In this document: one piece after another, positions 9,271-16,858 of the stretch
How the letters are laid out: every line of letters begins with the position of its first letter
Position numbering within the stretch: the stretch's first letter is position 1
Source: Ruminococcus flavefaciens
GTDB lineage: Bacteria; Bacillota; Clostridia; Oscillospirales; Ruminococcaceae
NCBI RefSeq assembly: GCF_900143025.1
Contig: NZ_FRCT01000004.1
Coordinates: forward strand, 186,001 to 250,000
Reading direction: 5' to 3'
Length of the DNA stretch: 64,000 bases
Position numbers and translations under genes: made by a program
The notes under the pieces: model-generated
What the model saw: only the letters and a program-made list of their open reading frames with translations
Told to the model about the DNA's origin: nothing
Databases searched by the model: none

Positions 9271-9697
9271 GTGCGGAAAGCCTCTTTCTCATGGTGACAG
9301 TAGTGCCCTTGTCGGGAGTGCTTTTCACTTTAAGCTTGTCCATAAAGGACTGCATCACCGAAAAGCCCAGTCCCGAGCGCTCCTCCTCCGGAGCTGTGGT
9401 GAAAAGGGGTTCCATTGCCTTCTCCACATCTTCTATGCCGCAGCCCCTGTCCTTGACCCTTATGTATATGACTCTATCGGGCAGCAGCCGCACTGTCAGC
9501 TCGATGTCTCCCTTTTTGTGGCGGTAGCCGTGGACTACCGCATTTGTCACCGCCTCGGATACGGCTGTGCGTATGTCCGAAAGTTCCTCCACAGTGGGGT
9601 CTGCCTGTATCAGGAATGAGGACACCACAGCTCTTGCCGCTCCCTCATTTACCGAAAGGGACGGCATTATGAATTTTATCTCGTTGAGTATTTCCAT
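9260..9697 (-). CDS. spoIIAB: Anti-sigma F factor / serine kinase SpoIIAB
   Basis: GHKL-fold kinase of 145 residues. The N box is SEAVTNAVVHGY, the G1 box is VKDRGCGIEDVE, and the G2 box is ERSGLGFSVMQSF. The protein would bind SigF and phosphorylate SpoIIAA. AAGGAG precedes the ATG. It sits between spoIIAA and sigF in the canonical order. All nucleotide-binding motifs are intact, so there is no sign of decay even though sporulation is poorly documented in cellulolytic ruminococci. Confidence 0.94.
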   Translation of the reverse strand: MEILNEIKFIMPSLSVNEGAARAVVSSFLIQADPTVEELSDIRTAVSEAVTNAVVHGYRHKKGDIELTVRLLPDRVIYIRVKDRGCGIEDVEKAMEPLFTTAPEEERSGLGFSVMQSFMDKLKVKSTPDKGTTVTMRKRLSAHGN

Positions 9698-9708
9698 TTT
9701 TCTTCTCC

Positions 9709-10014
9709 TTATCGTATTTTTACTATCCGCTCTATGCCCGAAAGCTTCAATACACGCCTTATGTAGGGCTGAGGATTGAGGACTTCAAGTGCTCCGCCGC
9801 ACTCCTTCATAAGCTTGCTCCTGCCCATTATAAGTCCTATGCCCGAGCTGTCCATAAAGGTTATGCCGCCAAAGTCTATGGCGAGCTGACGCGGCTGTGC
9901 GCTTACTATGAAACGGTCGAGCTCCGCACGGAGCTCCTTTGCATTATGATGGTCAATTTCACCGCTGAGGGTAGCAATTGCCGCTCCGTTCTCACTTTTT
10001 ATATCTATTTTCAA
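9709..10014 (-). CDS. spoIIAA: Anti-anti-sigma factor SpoIIAA
   Basis: STAS-domain protein of 101 residues. FMDSSGIGLIMGR near residues 53-65 contains the Ser that SpoIIAB phosphorylates in the Bacillus protein. The start is a TTG at 10014, seven bases after AGGAGG; no ATG lies nearby. First gene of the spoIIA operon. A TATAAT lies about 55 bp upstream without a good sigma-A -35 box, and I could not find a clear sigma-H promoter, so its regulation is unresolved. Confidence 0.92.
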   Translation of the reverse strand: MKIDIKSENGAAIATLSGEIDHHNAKELRAELDRFIVSAQPRQLAIDFGGITFMDSSGIGLIMGRSKLMKECGGALEVLNPQPYIRRVLKLSGIERIVKIR

Positions 10015-10136
10015 TGCTGTACCTCCTCTTTGCTGCCTTTTGCAGCCCTTTCTTGCCCCATTATACCACCGAAGCGGAAAGAATTTTGTCGTAAACGCTC
10101 CCCTGACTATGTTTTTCTTAAAAATGCGGAAAAAAG

Positions 10137-10165
10137 TTGCAAGTCAATGCCATAAATGATATAAT
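10137..10165 (+). promoter_or_regulatory. Sigma-A promoter of the flavodoxin/ferredoxin gene
   Basis: TTGCAA (10137-10142), 17-bp spacer, TATAAT (10160-10165), followed by GGAGGAATAACTATG. Confidence 0.78.
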
Positions 10166-10196
10166 GAAGTAGTACTTTATTTCTGGAGGAATAACT

Positions 10197-11018
10197 ATGA
10201 TATTATATTTCTCGGCTACAGGCAATACGGAGTTTTTAGCAACTGAGCTCGCTAAAAAAACAGGCGACCAATGTCTCAATCTCCTCGAAAGGATAAAAAA
10301 CAAGGACTACTCGGAAATATACTCCGAAAAGCCCTTCGTCATATGCGCTCCCGTATATGTATGCGAGATGCCACGCTTTTTCAGCGATTACATCAAAAAA
10401 GTCCCGCTGAAAGGGTGCAGGGACGTATATTTCATAGTAAACAGTGCAGGCTACGGCGGTATTTCGGGATATCTTGCAAAAAAGGCAGCAAGACACAAGA
10501 AGCTTCACTTCATGGGCTATAACGAGATAGTCATGCCACGTAATTACTTCATAAGCCATTATCCCGTACAAACAAAGGACGAGATAAGAGAAAGGCTGGT
10601 AAATGCCTGCGAAAAAGTCAACGAGATAGCCGATAAGATAAAAAAAGGCGAAAAGCTCCAGTCACGTTATATATTCCTCTTTGAAAAGATAATCACTATC
10701 CCCTTCAATCCCGTATGGTCAAAGTACAAGATGACGGCAAAGGCTTTCTATGCAGCCGACAGCTGTATAGGCTGCGGAAAATGTGCCAGGGTCTGTCCGC
10801 TGAACAATATTATCATCAAGGACAAAAAACCTGTCTGGGGCGATAAGTGTACCCACTGTATGGCGTGTATAGGCAACTGCCCGAAAGACGCCATTTTCTA
10901 CGGAAATGTCACCTCAGAAAAAGGAAAATACAACTTCAGGGACTATAAATATATGCTTGGCGACAACCAGTCTGCTCCCGTAAAAAACAAGGAATACCAA
11001 AGGAGAAAAAATGGCTAA
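10197..11018 (+). CDS. EFR1-family flavodoxin/ferredoxin protein
   Basis: Protein of 273 residues joining an N-terminal flavodoxin-like domain (YFSATGNTEFLA at residue 4, a phosphate-binding loop for FMN) to a C-terminal 2x[4Fe-4S] ferredoxin domain. The cluster motifs are CIGCGKCARVCP and CTHCMACIGNCP. This is the EFR1 family of anaerobes, likely a small electron carrier or reductase whose partners are unknown. It overlaps the next gene by eight bases, suggesting translational coupling with the flavin reductase and a shared redox role. Confidence 0.9.
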   Translation: MILYFSATGNTEFLATELAKKTGDQCLNLLERIKNKDYSEIYSEKPFVICAPVYVCEMPRFFSDYIKKVPLKGCRDVYFIVNSAGYGGISGYLAKKAARHKKLHFMGYNEIVMPRNYFISHYPVQTKDEIRERLVNACEKVNEIADKIKKGEKLQSRYIFLFEKIITIPFNPVWSKYKMTAKAFYAADSCIGCGKCARVCPLNNIIIKDKKPVWGDKCTHCMACIGNCPKDAIFYGNVTSEKGKYNFRDYKYMLGDNQSAPVKNKEYQRRKNG

Positions 11019-11604
11019 ACAATTCTGGAAGGGCAGCACTCTGCTTGCTCCCGTACCTGCCGCCCTCGTTACCTGCGGCACTTTAGAAAAACCTAACGTC
11101 CTCACTATAGGCTGGACGGGTATAGTATGCACAAGACCGCCTATGACCTATATTTCTGTGCGCCCCGAGCGTTATTCCCACGATATAATCAAGGAAACAG
11201 GCGAATTCGTCATAAATCTCACTACCTCGGCTATGTGCCGCGAGACCGACTTCTGCGGAGTCAAAAGCGGCAAGGATATGGATAAATTAGCTGCCTGCGG
11301 TTTCCATACAGTACCCGCACAGAAGGTCGGCGCTCCCCTTATTGAGGAATGTCCTCTCAGTCTTGAGTGCAGGGTAACGGAAAGCAAGCTCCTCGGCTCC
11401 CATACTATGTTCCTTGCGGAGATAGTGGGCATAGACGCTGACGAAAAATATATCGACAGCAAGGGCAAGCTTAATTTGCAGCAGTGCGGTCTTATGGCAT
11501 TCGCTCACGGTGAATACTTCGCTATCGGCAGAAAATTAGGCGATTTCGGCTTCTCCGTAAGAAAGAAGAAAAAACACCGCAAACCGCCTCAGCAGTCACG
11601 ATGA
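11011..11604 (+). CDS. Flavin reductase family (FMN-binding split barrel) protein
   Basis: Protein of 197 residues with the flavin-reductase-like fold. The motifs NVLTIGWTGIVCTRPP and RPERYSHDIIKETGEFVIN are typical of the DIM6/NTAB group, which binds FMN. Clostridial relatives are often described as flavoredoxin-like. It is cotranscribed with the flavodoxin/ferredoxin gene, so the pair probably forms an electron transfer module. The C-terminal tail is Lys/Arg-rich. Its last nine bases overlap the end of the convergent small gene. Confidence 0.88.
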   Translation: MAKQFWKGSTLLAPVPAALVTCGTLEKPNVLTIGWTGIVCTRPPMTYISVRPERYSHDIIKETGEFVINLTTSAMCRETDFCGVKSGKDMDKLAACGFHTVPAQKVGAPLIEECPLSLECRVTESKLLGSHTMFLAEIVGIDADEKYIDSKGKLNLQQCGLMAFAHGEYFAIGRKLGDFGFSVRKKKKHRKPPQQSR

Positions 11605-11934
11605 GATATCCTCAATGAACCTGCGGAGCTCGTTTTCGCTGTCAAAGTATATCCCTCTGCTCAGCTGCTCTCTGTCCATATCCGAAAGCAGCGGCATATC
11701 CACATCTATGAACATATAAGGCTCATCGCTTCCACTGCGGAATACTACCGCCCGTCCGCCGTACTCTCTGACTGTATACTCGGGAGCTTCCTGCTCTATG
11801 GCTGCTGCCGCAAGACGGGTCTCAACCTTTCTTTTGCGGACTGCCTGTCCAAGTGTGCATATTACCATAAAGGCTGAGACTGTTATTGCGGAAACCATGG
11901 TAAAATATATTTTCTTTGCGCTTCTGTATGTCAT
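11596..11934 (-). CDS. Single-pass membrane protein, possibly BofC C-terminal-domain-like
   Basis: Protein of 112 residues with one N-terminal membrane segment at about 10-27. The rest would be extracytoplasmic: YTVREYGGRAVVFRSGSDEP, a DVDMPLLSDMDREQL stretch and a final EELRRFIED-like helix. That pattern resembles small clostridial proteins assigned to the BofC C-terminal domain, in which a short beta domain ends with a residue-list helix. The resemblance is from memory and weak. It is a single gene, convergent with the flavin reductase gene. Confidence 0.72.
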   Translation of the reverse strand: MTYRSAKKIYFTMVSAITVSAFMVICTLGQAVRKRKVETRLAAAAIEQEAPEYTVREYGGRAVVFRSGSDEPYMFIDVDMPLLSDMDREQLSRGIYFDSENELRRFIEDISS

Positions 11935-12033
11935 ATTATTACTCCCTTGCAGAAATATCCTGTGCGGTGTTGCCTTAAATAGTATCTCCCGAATTTTCGA
12001 TATTATACAAAATGCTGAATTTTCGGAAAGCTA

Positions 12034-12062
12034 TTAACATTTCATTTCAAACGTGCTATAAT
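12034..12062 (+). promoter_or_regulatory. Sigma-A promoter of the PBP1A gene
   Basis: TTAACA (12034-12039), 17-bp spacer, TATAAT (12057-12062). An AAAGGAG lies about 35 bases before the ATG, too far to act directly unless the intervening CCGCCGC/GACGG hairpin brings it near. Confidence 0.7.
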
Positions 12063-12148
12063 ATAAAATGTATATTTATGTACAGAAATAAATAATATAA
12101 AATCTTTGAAAGGAGCTGCCGCCGCTTTAAGACGGTCATTCTGACAAA

Positions 12149-14737
12149 ATGAAAGATAAACATTACGATCCTTCTCCTCAGTTTGATATGAACATGAGAG
12201 AAGCTCCCAAAGCACCACCAAAAAAGAAAAAGAAAAAACACAGTAAACCGTTCATTATTTTTAAGAAGCTGATGACTGTCATAGCTACTACGCTTCTGTC
12301 TCTGCTGCTGGTAATAATCATAACGGGTACTATCGTAAGCACCGCTATGGCTGCATACGTCCTCAACTTTATGGACGACTCCACAAACGTTACGTTGCAG
12401 CAGCTGGAATCGGGAAGCGATACCTACTTCTACGGAAACGAAACAAACGAGAACGGAGAAAAGGAACTGGCTGTTATCCACAGAATCAAGAGCGACTTCC
12501 AGCGTATCCCCGTTTCTATCGACAGAATCCCCCAGCACGTAAGAAATGCCTTCGTTTATACTGAGGACGAGCGTTTCTACGTTCACGACGGTGTTGACTA
12601 CAAGCGTACATTCTCCGCTTTCCTCAACCTGTTCCTCCACTTCTACGATACCGAACAGGGTGGTTCTACTATCACTCAGCAGCTCATCAAGAACCTGACA
12701 GGTGATAACGAGCCCTCCCCTGCACGTAAGATACGTGAGATATTCTCGGCTATGCAGCTTGAGAAATCCTACTCAAAGGACGAGATACTCGAAGAATACC
12801 TCAACTACATCGGTTTCGGCGGTCCTGTAAACGGTATACAGCAGGCTGCTATCACTTACTTCGGTAAGAGCGTTGACCAGCTCACTATCCCCGAGGCTGC
12901 CGTTCTTGCAGCTATCCCGAAGAGCCCTGAGGAATACGGCCCCGATGTTATCTACCACAGGGACGATGATCCCAATGAGCCTATAGTCGTTGACGGACGC
13001 GCCAACAACAAGCCCCGTCAGGAATACGTTCTCTATAAGCTCTACGATAACGGCGCCATAACCTACGACGAGTATCAGGAATACCTTGTTACTCCTCTCC
13101 TTTTCAGAAATTCCGACGAGTACAGAAAGCTCCACCCTGAGGACGAGGCTAAGGAGCTCGAAGAGAGAGAAAAGGCTTATACATGGGTAGTAGATGCTAC
13201 TTACTATGAGGCTGTCAAGATATTCATGGACAAGTATGACCTTGACTATTCAAAGGCTATGACAAAGCTCCAGAAGGGCGGCTACAGAGTTTATACCACC
13301 TACGATGACCAGATGCAGAAATATGTTGAGGAAAAAATGGCAAGTCTCGATAACTTCTACCCTGTTCCTTCATGGCAGGTAACTCACGAGCTTGACATTG
13401 AACCTATCGGTCATCCCGACGGCAAGACTGAGGTTTATACTCCTCATGTCGGTTTCATTGCTATGAACTACGACGGCGAGATACTCTGTGCAGTCGGAAA
13501 TGTCGGCGAAAAGACAGGCTCTCTCGTTGATAACTATGCAGTTCTCAACAAGCGTCAGGTAGGTTCTACCATCAAGCCTATATCAGGTTACGGCTACGGT
13601 CTTGAAAACAACCTTCTCCACTGGAGCAGCACATTCCCCGATTCACCTACTCTCACAGGTGAGGACGGTAATCCATGGCCGTACAACTACGGAAGAGCTG
13701 CGGGCAGCGGCGCACAGATACCTGTATGGAGAGCTCTCCAGAACTCATTCAACACTATCCCTGCTCAGCTCTGTGCAAAATTCGGAGTTGAGGAGATATG
13801 GAAGTTCTCAACAGAAAAGCTTGGACTCGATCTCGTTCCGAACGATAAATCAGGTCCTTCACCTCTTACCCTTGGTTCTCTCCATGAAGGTGTTACTCTT
13901 GAAAACCTTGTTAACGCTTATCTCCCTTACGGACATGAGGGTATATACAACGAAGCTCACATAATCTCAAAGATAGAGGACAGCACTCAGCAGATAATCT
14001 ATCAGAACAACGGCAACCCGAGACAGGTCATCTCTGACGAGACCGCTTATGTTATGAACCGTCTCCTGAAGAACGTTGTTCAGAACGGTACAGGTACAGC
14101 CGCAATACTCTCAAATAAGACAGTTTGCGGTAAAACAGGTACTACCGAGGACTGGTACGACGAAGTCTTTGTTGGTCTTACACCTGACTTTATCAGCGGT
14201 ATCACCACAGGTTTCAAGTACAAGCAGGATCCTCTTAATATCCCGTCGGGTATTTCTGCAAAGATATGGAGAAATATCATAGGCGACTGGGCAAATACAC
14301 ATTATCCTGATACACCGAGCGACTTTGAAAAGGTCAAGACCGTTATCGAAATGCCTATGTGTACAAGCACAGGTCTTATCGCAAGTGCAAACTGCGGAAA
14401 GGGTGCTATCGGTTACTGGAAATCAGAGGTAACAGACAATTACTCTCCTCCGTATTGCAGCGGTGCTCACTATTCAGCTCCCGCACAGACCACCACAAAC
14501 AGCTCTACAGGCGGTAACGCAAACGGCGGTGCAGCAGCAGGCGGAAACGCAGGCGGCGGTGCAGCGGCAGGAGGCGGCGCAGCTACAGGCGGTGACGCAG
14601 GCGGCGGTGCAGCAGTTGGCGGCGGTGACGCAGGCGGATACACCGGCGGCGGAGATGCAGGCGGCGGCGCAGCTGTCGGAGGCGGCGACGCTGGCGGCGG
14701 TGCAGCAGTTGGCGGCGGCGACACAGGCGGCGTTTAA
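12149..14737 (+). CDS. Class A penicillin-binding protein (PBP1A-like) with Gly-rich tail
   Basis: Bifunctional peptidoglycan synthase of 862 residues. A Lys-rich cytoplasmic N-terminus precedes one membrane helix at about 45-75. The GT51 glycosyltransferase follows (EDERFYVHDGVD near 132, GGSTITQQL near 172). The transpeptidase has the SxxK box STIKPI near 475, SFN near 535 and KTGTTEDW near 660. The last ~70 residues are almost pure Gly/Ala/Asp repeats (GGGAAVGGGDAGG), unusual for the family and probably a flexible wall-facing tail. The ATG has no adjacent Shine-Dalgarno; a stop codon a few codons upstream excludes a longer frame. Confidence 0.94.
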   Translation: MKDKHYDPSPQFDMNMREAPKAPPKKKKKKHSKPFIIFKKLMTVIATTLLSLLLVIIITGTIVSTAMAAYVLNFMDDSTNVTLQQLESGSDTYFYGNETNENGEKELAVIHRIKSDFQRIPVSIDRIPQHVRNAFVYTEDERFYVHDGVDYKRTFSAFLNLFLHFYDTEQGGSTITQQLIKNLTGDNEPSPARKIREIFSAMQLEKSYSKDEILEEYLNYIGFGGPVNGIQQAAITYFGKSVDQLTIPEAAVLAAIPKSPEEYGPDVIYHRDDDPNEPIVVDGRANNKPRQEYVLYKLYDNGAITYDEYQEYLVTPLLFRNSDEYRKLHPEDEAKELEEREKAYTWVVDATYYEAVKIFMDKYDLDYSKAMTKLQKGGYRVYTTYDDQMQKYVEEKMASLDNFYPVPSWQVTHELDIEPIGHPDGKTEVYTPHVGFIAMNYDGEILCAVGNVGEKTGSLVDNYAVLNKRQVGSTIKPISGYGYGLENNLLHWSSTFPDSPTLTGEDGNPWPYNYGRAAGSGAQIPVWRALQNSFNTIPAQLCAKFGVEEIWKFSTEKLGLDLVPNDKSGPSPLTLGSLHEGVTLENLVNAYLPYGHEGIYNEAHIISKIEDSTQQIIYQNNGNPRQVISDETAYVMNRLLKNVVQNGTGTAAILSNKTVCGKTGTTEDWYDEVFVGLTPDFISGITTGFKYKQDPLNIPSGISAKIWRNIIGDWANTHYPDTPSDFEKVKTVIEMPMCTSTGLIASANCGKGAIGYWKSEVTDNYSPPYCSGAHYSAPAQTTTNSSTGGNANGGAAAGGNAGGGAAAGGGAATGGDAGGGAAVGGGDAGGYTGGGDAGGGAAVGGGDAGGGAAVGGGDTGGV

Positions 14738-14757
14738 TACTAAAAACAGGTGATAAA

Positions 14758-15873
14758 TTGAACAATAAAATAAGATTGTGCTGTCCATGCCATTTTGGTC
14801 TGGAAAGCGTATTAAAGTACGAAATACAAAAGATCGGCGGTACTGACTTAAAGGTCAGCGACGGTAAAATAAGTTTCACGGGCGACGAGAATATCCTCGC
14901 CCGTGCTAATCTCTGCTTATCAACAGCCGAGCGTGTGCTCATTGAACTCATCGAATTCAAAGCAACTACATTCGAGGAGCTTTTCCAGGGCGTAAAGGCT
15001 ATAGAGCTTGAACGCTATATAGGTCCCGATGACGCTTTCCCAGTTAAGGGACACTCCCTTAACTCCGCTCTCCACAGCGTTCCGGACTGTCAGTCCATAG
15101 TAAAAAAGGCTGCTGTTGAAAGGCTGAAGGCAAAGTACGGAATAAACTGGTTCGATGAAACAGGTCCTACGGTGCAGATAAAGTTCAGCATACTTAAAGA
15201 CGTTGTCTCCATTTACCTCGATACCAGCGGCGTGGGACTCCACAAGCGCGGCTACAGACGCAATTCCAATGCGGCTCCTATCAAGGAGACTCTGGCAGCA
15301 GGTATCATTGACCTTGCAAGAGTTCGTCCCGATTCAATAGTCTGCGACCCATTCTGCGGAAGCGGTACTCTCCTTATCGAGGCTGCTCTGAAAGCTCTTA
15401 AAATAGCTCCCGGCATCAACAGAAGATTTGCTGCGGAAAAGTGGGGTTCTCTTGACTCGCGCATCTGGCAGGAGGAAAGAAAAAGAGCTATCGACAATGT
15501 TGACAGGTCGGCAGAATTTCACGGTATCGGTGCTGATATCGACGATGCGGCAGTTGCTCTCACTCTTGACAATGCTCACAAGGCAGGCATCAAGTCCAGA
15601 CTTAAAATAGAGCAGGCTGATATAACAAAGTTCGTTCAGCCCGAAAACTCCATTGTCATCTGCAATCCTCCCTACGGTGAAAGACTTCTTGAGCTGAGAG
15701 AGGCTGAGGATATCTACAGAAAAATGGGAAGAGTCCTCGGAAAGGGAGGCAGCAAGCAGAGCTACATCATCTCCCCTCACGAGGAGTTTGAGAAGTTCTT
15801 CGGTGCAGACGCTCATAAGCGCAGAAAGCTCTATAACGGCATGATAAAGTGCCAGCTTTATATGTATTTTTAA
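14758..15873 (+). CDS. THUMP-domain class I SAM-dependent RNA methyltransferase
   Basis: Protein of 371 residues. The N-terminal half holds a ferredoxin-like/THUMP RNA-binding region, and the C-terminal half the Rossmann methyltransferase with DPFCGSGTLLIEA (SAM loop, near 198) and the catalytic NPPYGERL motif (near 304). This is the RlmL N-terminal-like/YpsC group, which makes m2G in 23S rRNA in characterised members. The start is TTG at 14758 after AGGTGA, 20 bp after the PBP gene, and is probably cotranscribed with it. A terminator-like hairpin follows directly. Confidence 0.9.
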   Translation: MNNKIRLCCPCHFGLESVLKYEIQKIGGTDLKVSDGKISFTGDENILARANLCLSTAERVLIELIEFKATTFEELFQGVKAIELERYIGPDDAFPVKGHSLNSALHSVPDCQSIVKKAAVERLKAKYGINWFDETGPTVQIKFSILKDVVSIYLDTSGVGLHKRGYRRNSNAAPIKETLAAGIIDLARVRPDSIVCDPFCGSGTLLIEAALKALKIAPGINRRFAAEKWGSLDSRIWQEERKRAIDNVDRSAEFHGIGADIDDAAVALTLDNAHKAGIKSRLKIEQADITKFVQPENSIVICNPPYGERLLELREAEDIYRKMGRVLGKGGSKQSYIISPHEEFEKFFGADAHKRRKLYNGMIKCQLYMYF

Positions 15874-15878
15874 AAGAT

Positions 15879-15904
15879 AAAAGCTCCGTTGTTACGGAGC
15901 TTTT
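15879..15904 (+). terminator. Hairpin after the methyltransferase gene
   Basis: AAAAGCTCCGT/ACGGAGCTTTT, an 11-bp stem with a TGTT loop and short T run. It begins six bases after the stop and ends 15 bases before comF, so read-through into comF is possible. Confidence 0.75.
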
Positions 15905-15919
15905 GATTTAGGTGATAAT

Positions 15920-16579
15920 ATGAGATTTGAAACGAAAAGAATGCTGCTGCATCTGTTCTTCCCTACAAGATGCCATGTATGCGGAGAGCTCATTGGCTCT
16001 ATGGACAAGTTCTGCAATGCCTGCTCCGAGAAGCTGAAAATGTACGAAGGGAATTTCAGCATAGAGGGTGCTGAGAGCTTTACGGCTGTATTTGAATACG
16101 ACGACACCGCAAAGCCTGCCATATTCCTGCTGAAAAACGGCATCGGCGGCAATGCGGACTATGCTTTCGGTTCAGCCCTTGCAGAGAAGCTAAGGTCTGA
16201 GGGAGTGACCGATAATATAGACGTTATCGTTCCTGCTCCGCTGCACAAAAAGGATAAGCGAAAGCGCGGCTTCAATCAGTCTTTGCTAATTGCACGAGAA
16301 ATAGGTCGCAGACTGAATATCCCTGTCGAGGAAAAGGCAGTTTTCAAGGCTCGTCACACCCGTGCGCAGAAGGAGCTTGACCGCCTTAAAAGGACGCTTA
16401 ATCTGAAAAACGCTTTTACAGCTGACAGCAAAAAGCTCGAAGGGAAACGAGTCCTTTTAGTTGACGATATCTGCACAACAGGCAGCACTCTCCGCGAGCT
16501 TACTGCCGTTATAAAAAACAGCGGTGCAGCTTCTGTCCACTGCGCCTGCTGCTGCAAAACAGTAAAAAAGGCACAGTGA
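15920..16579 (+). CDS. comF: ComF-family amidophosphoribosyltransferase-like protein
   Basis: Protein of 219 residues. The N-terminal double zinc finger (CHVCG near 19, CNAC near 32) and C-terminal phosphoribosyltransferase fold with the PRPP loop VLLVDDICTTGST near 173 define the ComF/GntX family. ComF is needed for single-stranded DNA uptake in competent Firmicutes and helicase ComFA is its usual neighbour, but none is present here. AGGTGATAATATG provides the ribosome binding site. Confidence 0.92.
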   Translation: MRFETKRMLLHLFFPTRCHVCGELIGSMDKFCNACSEKLKMYEGNFSIEGAESFTAVFEYDDTAKPAIFLLKNGIGGNADYAFGSALAEKLRSEGVTDNIDVIVPAPLHKKDKRKRGFNQSLLIAREIGRRLNIPVEEKAVFKARHTRAQKELDRLKRTLNLKNAFTADSKKLEGKRVLLVDDICTTGSTLRELTAVIKNSGAASVHCACCCKTVKKAQ

Positions 16580-16617
16580 TGACAGTTATGCTTATATAGG
16601 ATATTTGCGAAACTATT

Positions 16618-16819
16618 GAGGAGGACCCTTTTGAAAAAGGGTCTCTCCTCAAACTCCTCTCCTAAAACTTCTGGTTTTATTTTTTCTCAGATAGGGCACT
16701 CCGAAAATAAAAAAATCCCGCTATTAATATAAGATGTGCCCTATCTGAGAAAAAATCAGCTAAAAGTCTTTGGAAAAGGGGTTCGGGGAAAGAACCTTTC
16801 CTCAGAAAGGTTTTTCCCC
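16618..16819. repeat. Composite inverted repeat of about 200 bp
   Basis: Two related ~80-bp arms face each other around a 36-bp spacer. The innermost 21 bases are a perfect inverted repeat (16679-16699 with 16736-16756). Each arm also contains its own hairpin: CCCTTTTGAAAAAGGG-like on the left and GGGGAAA...TTTCCCC-like on the right. It fills the gap between comF and the LRR/dockerin gene; no coding region is seen. Confidence 0.8.
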
Positions 16820-16858
16820 GATAATTACGCATATACTCTTATGCAAGCACGACTGTTA

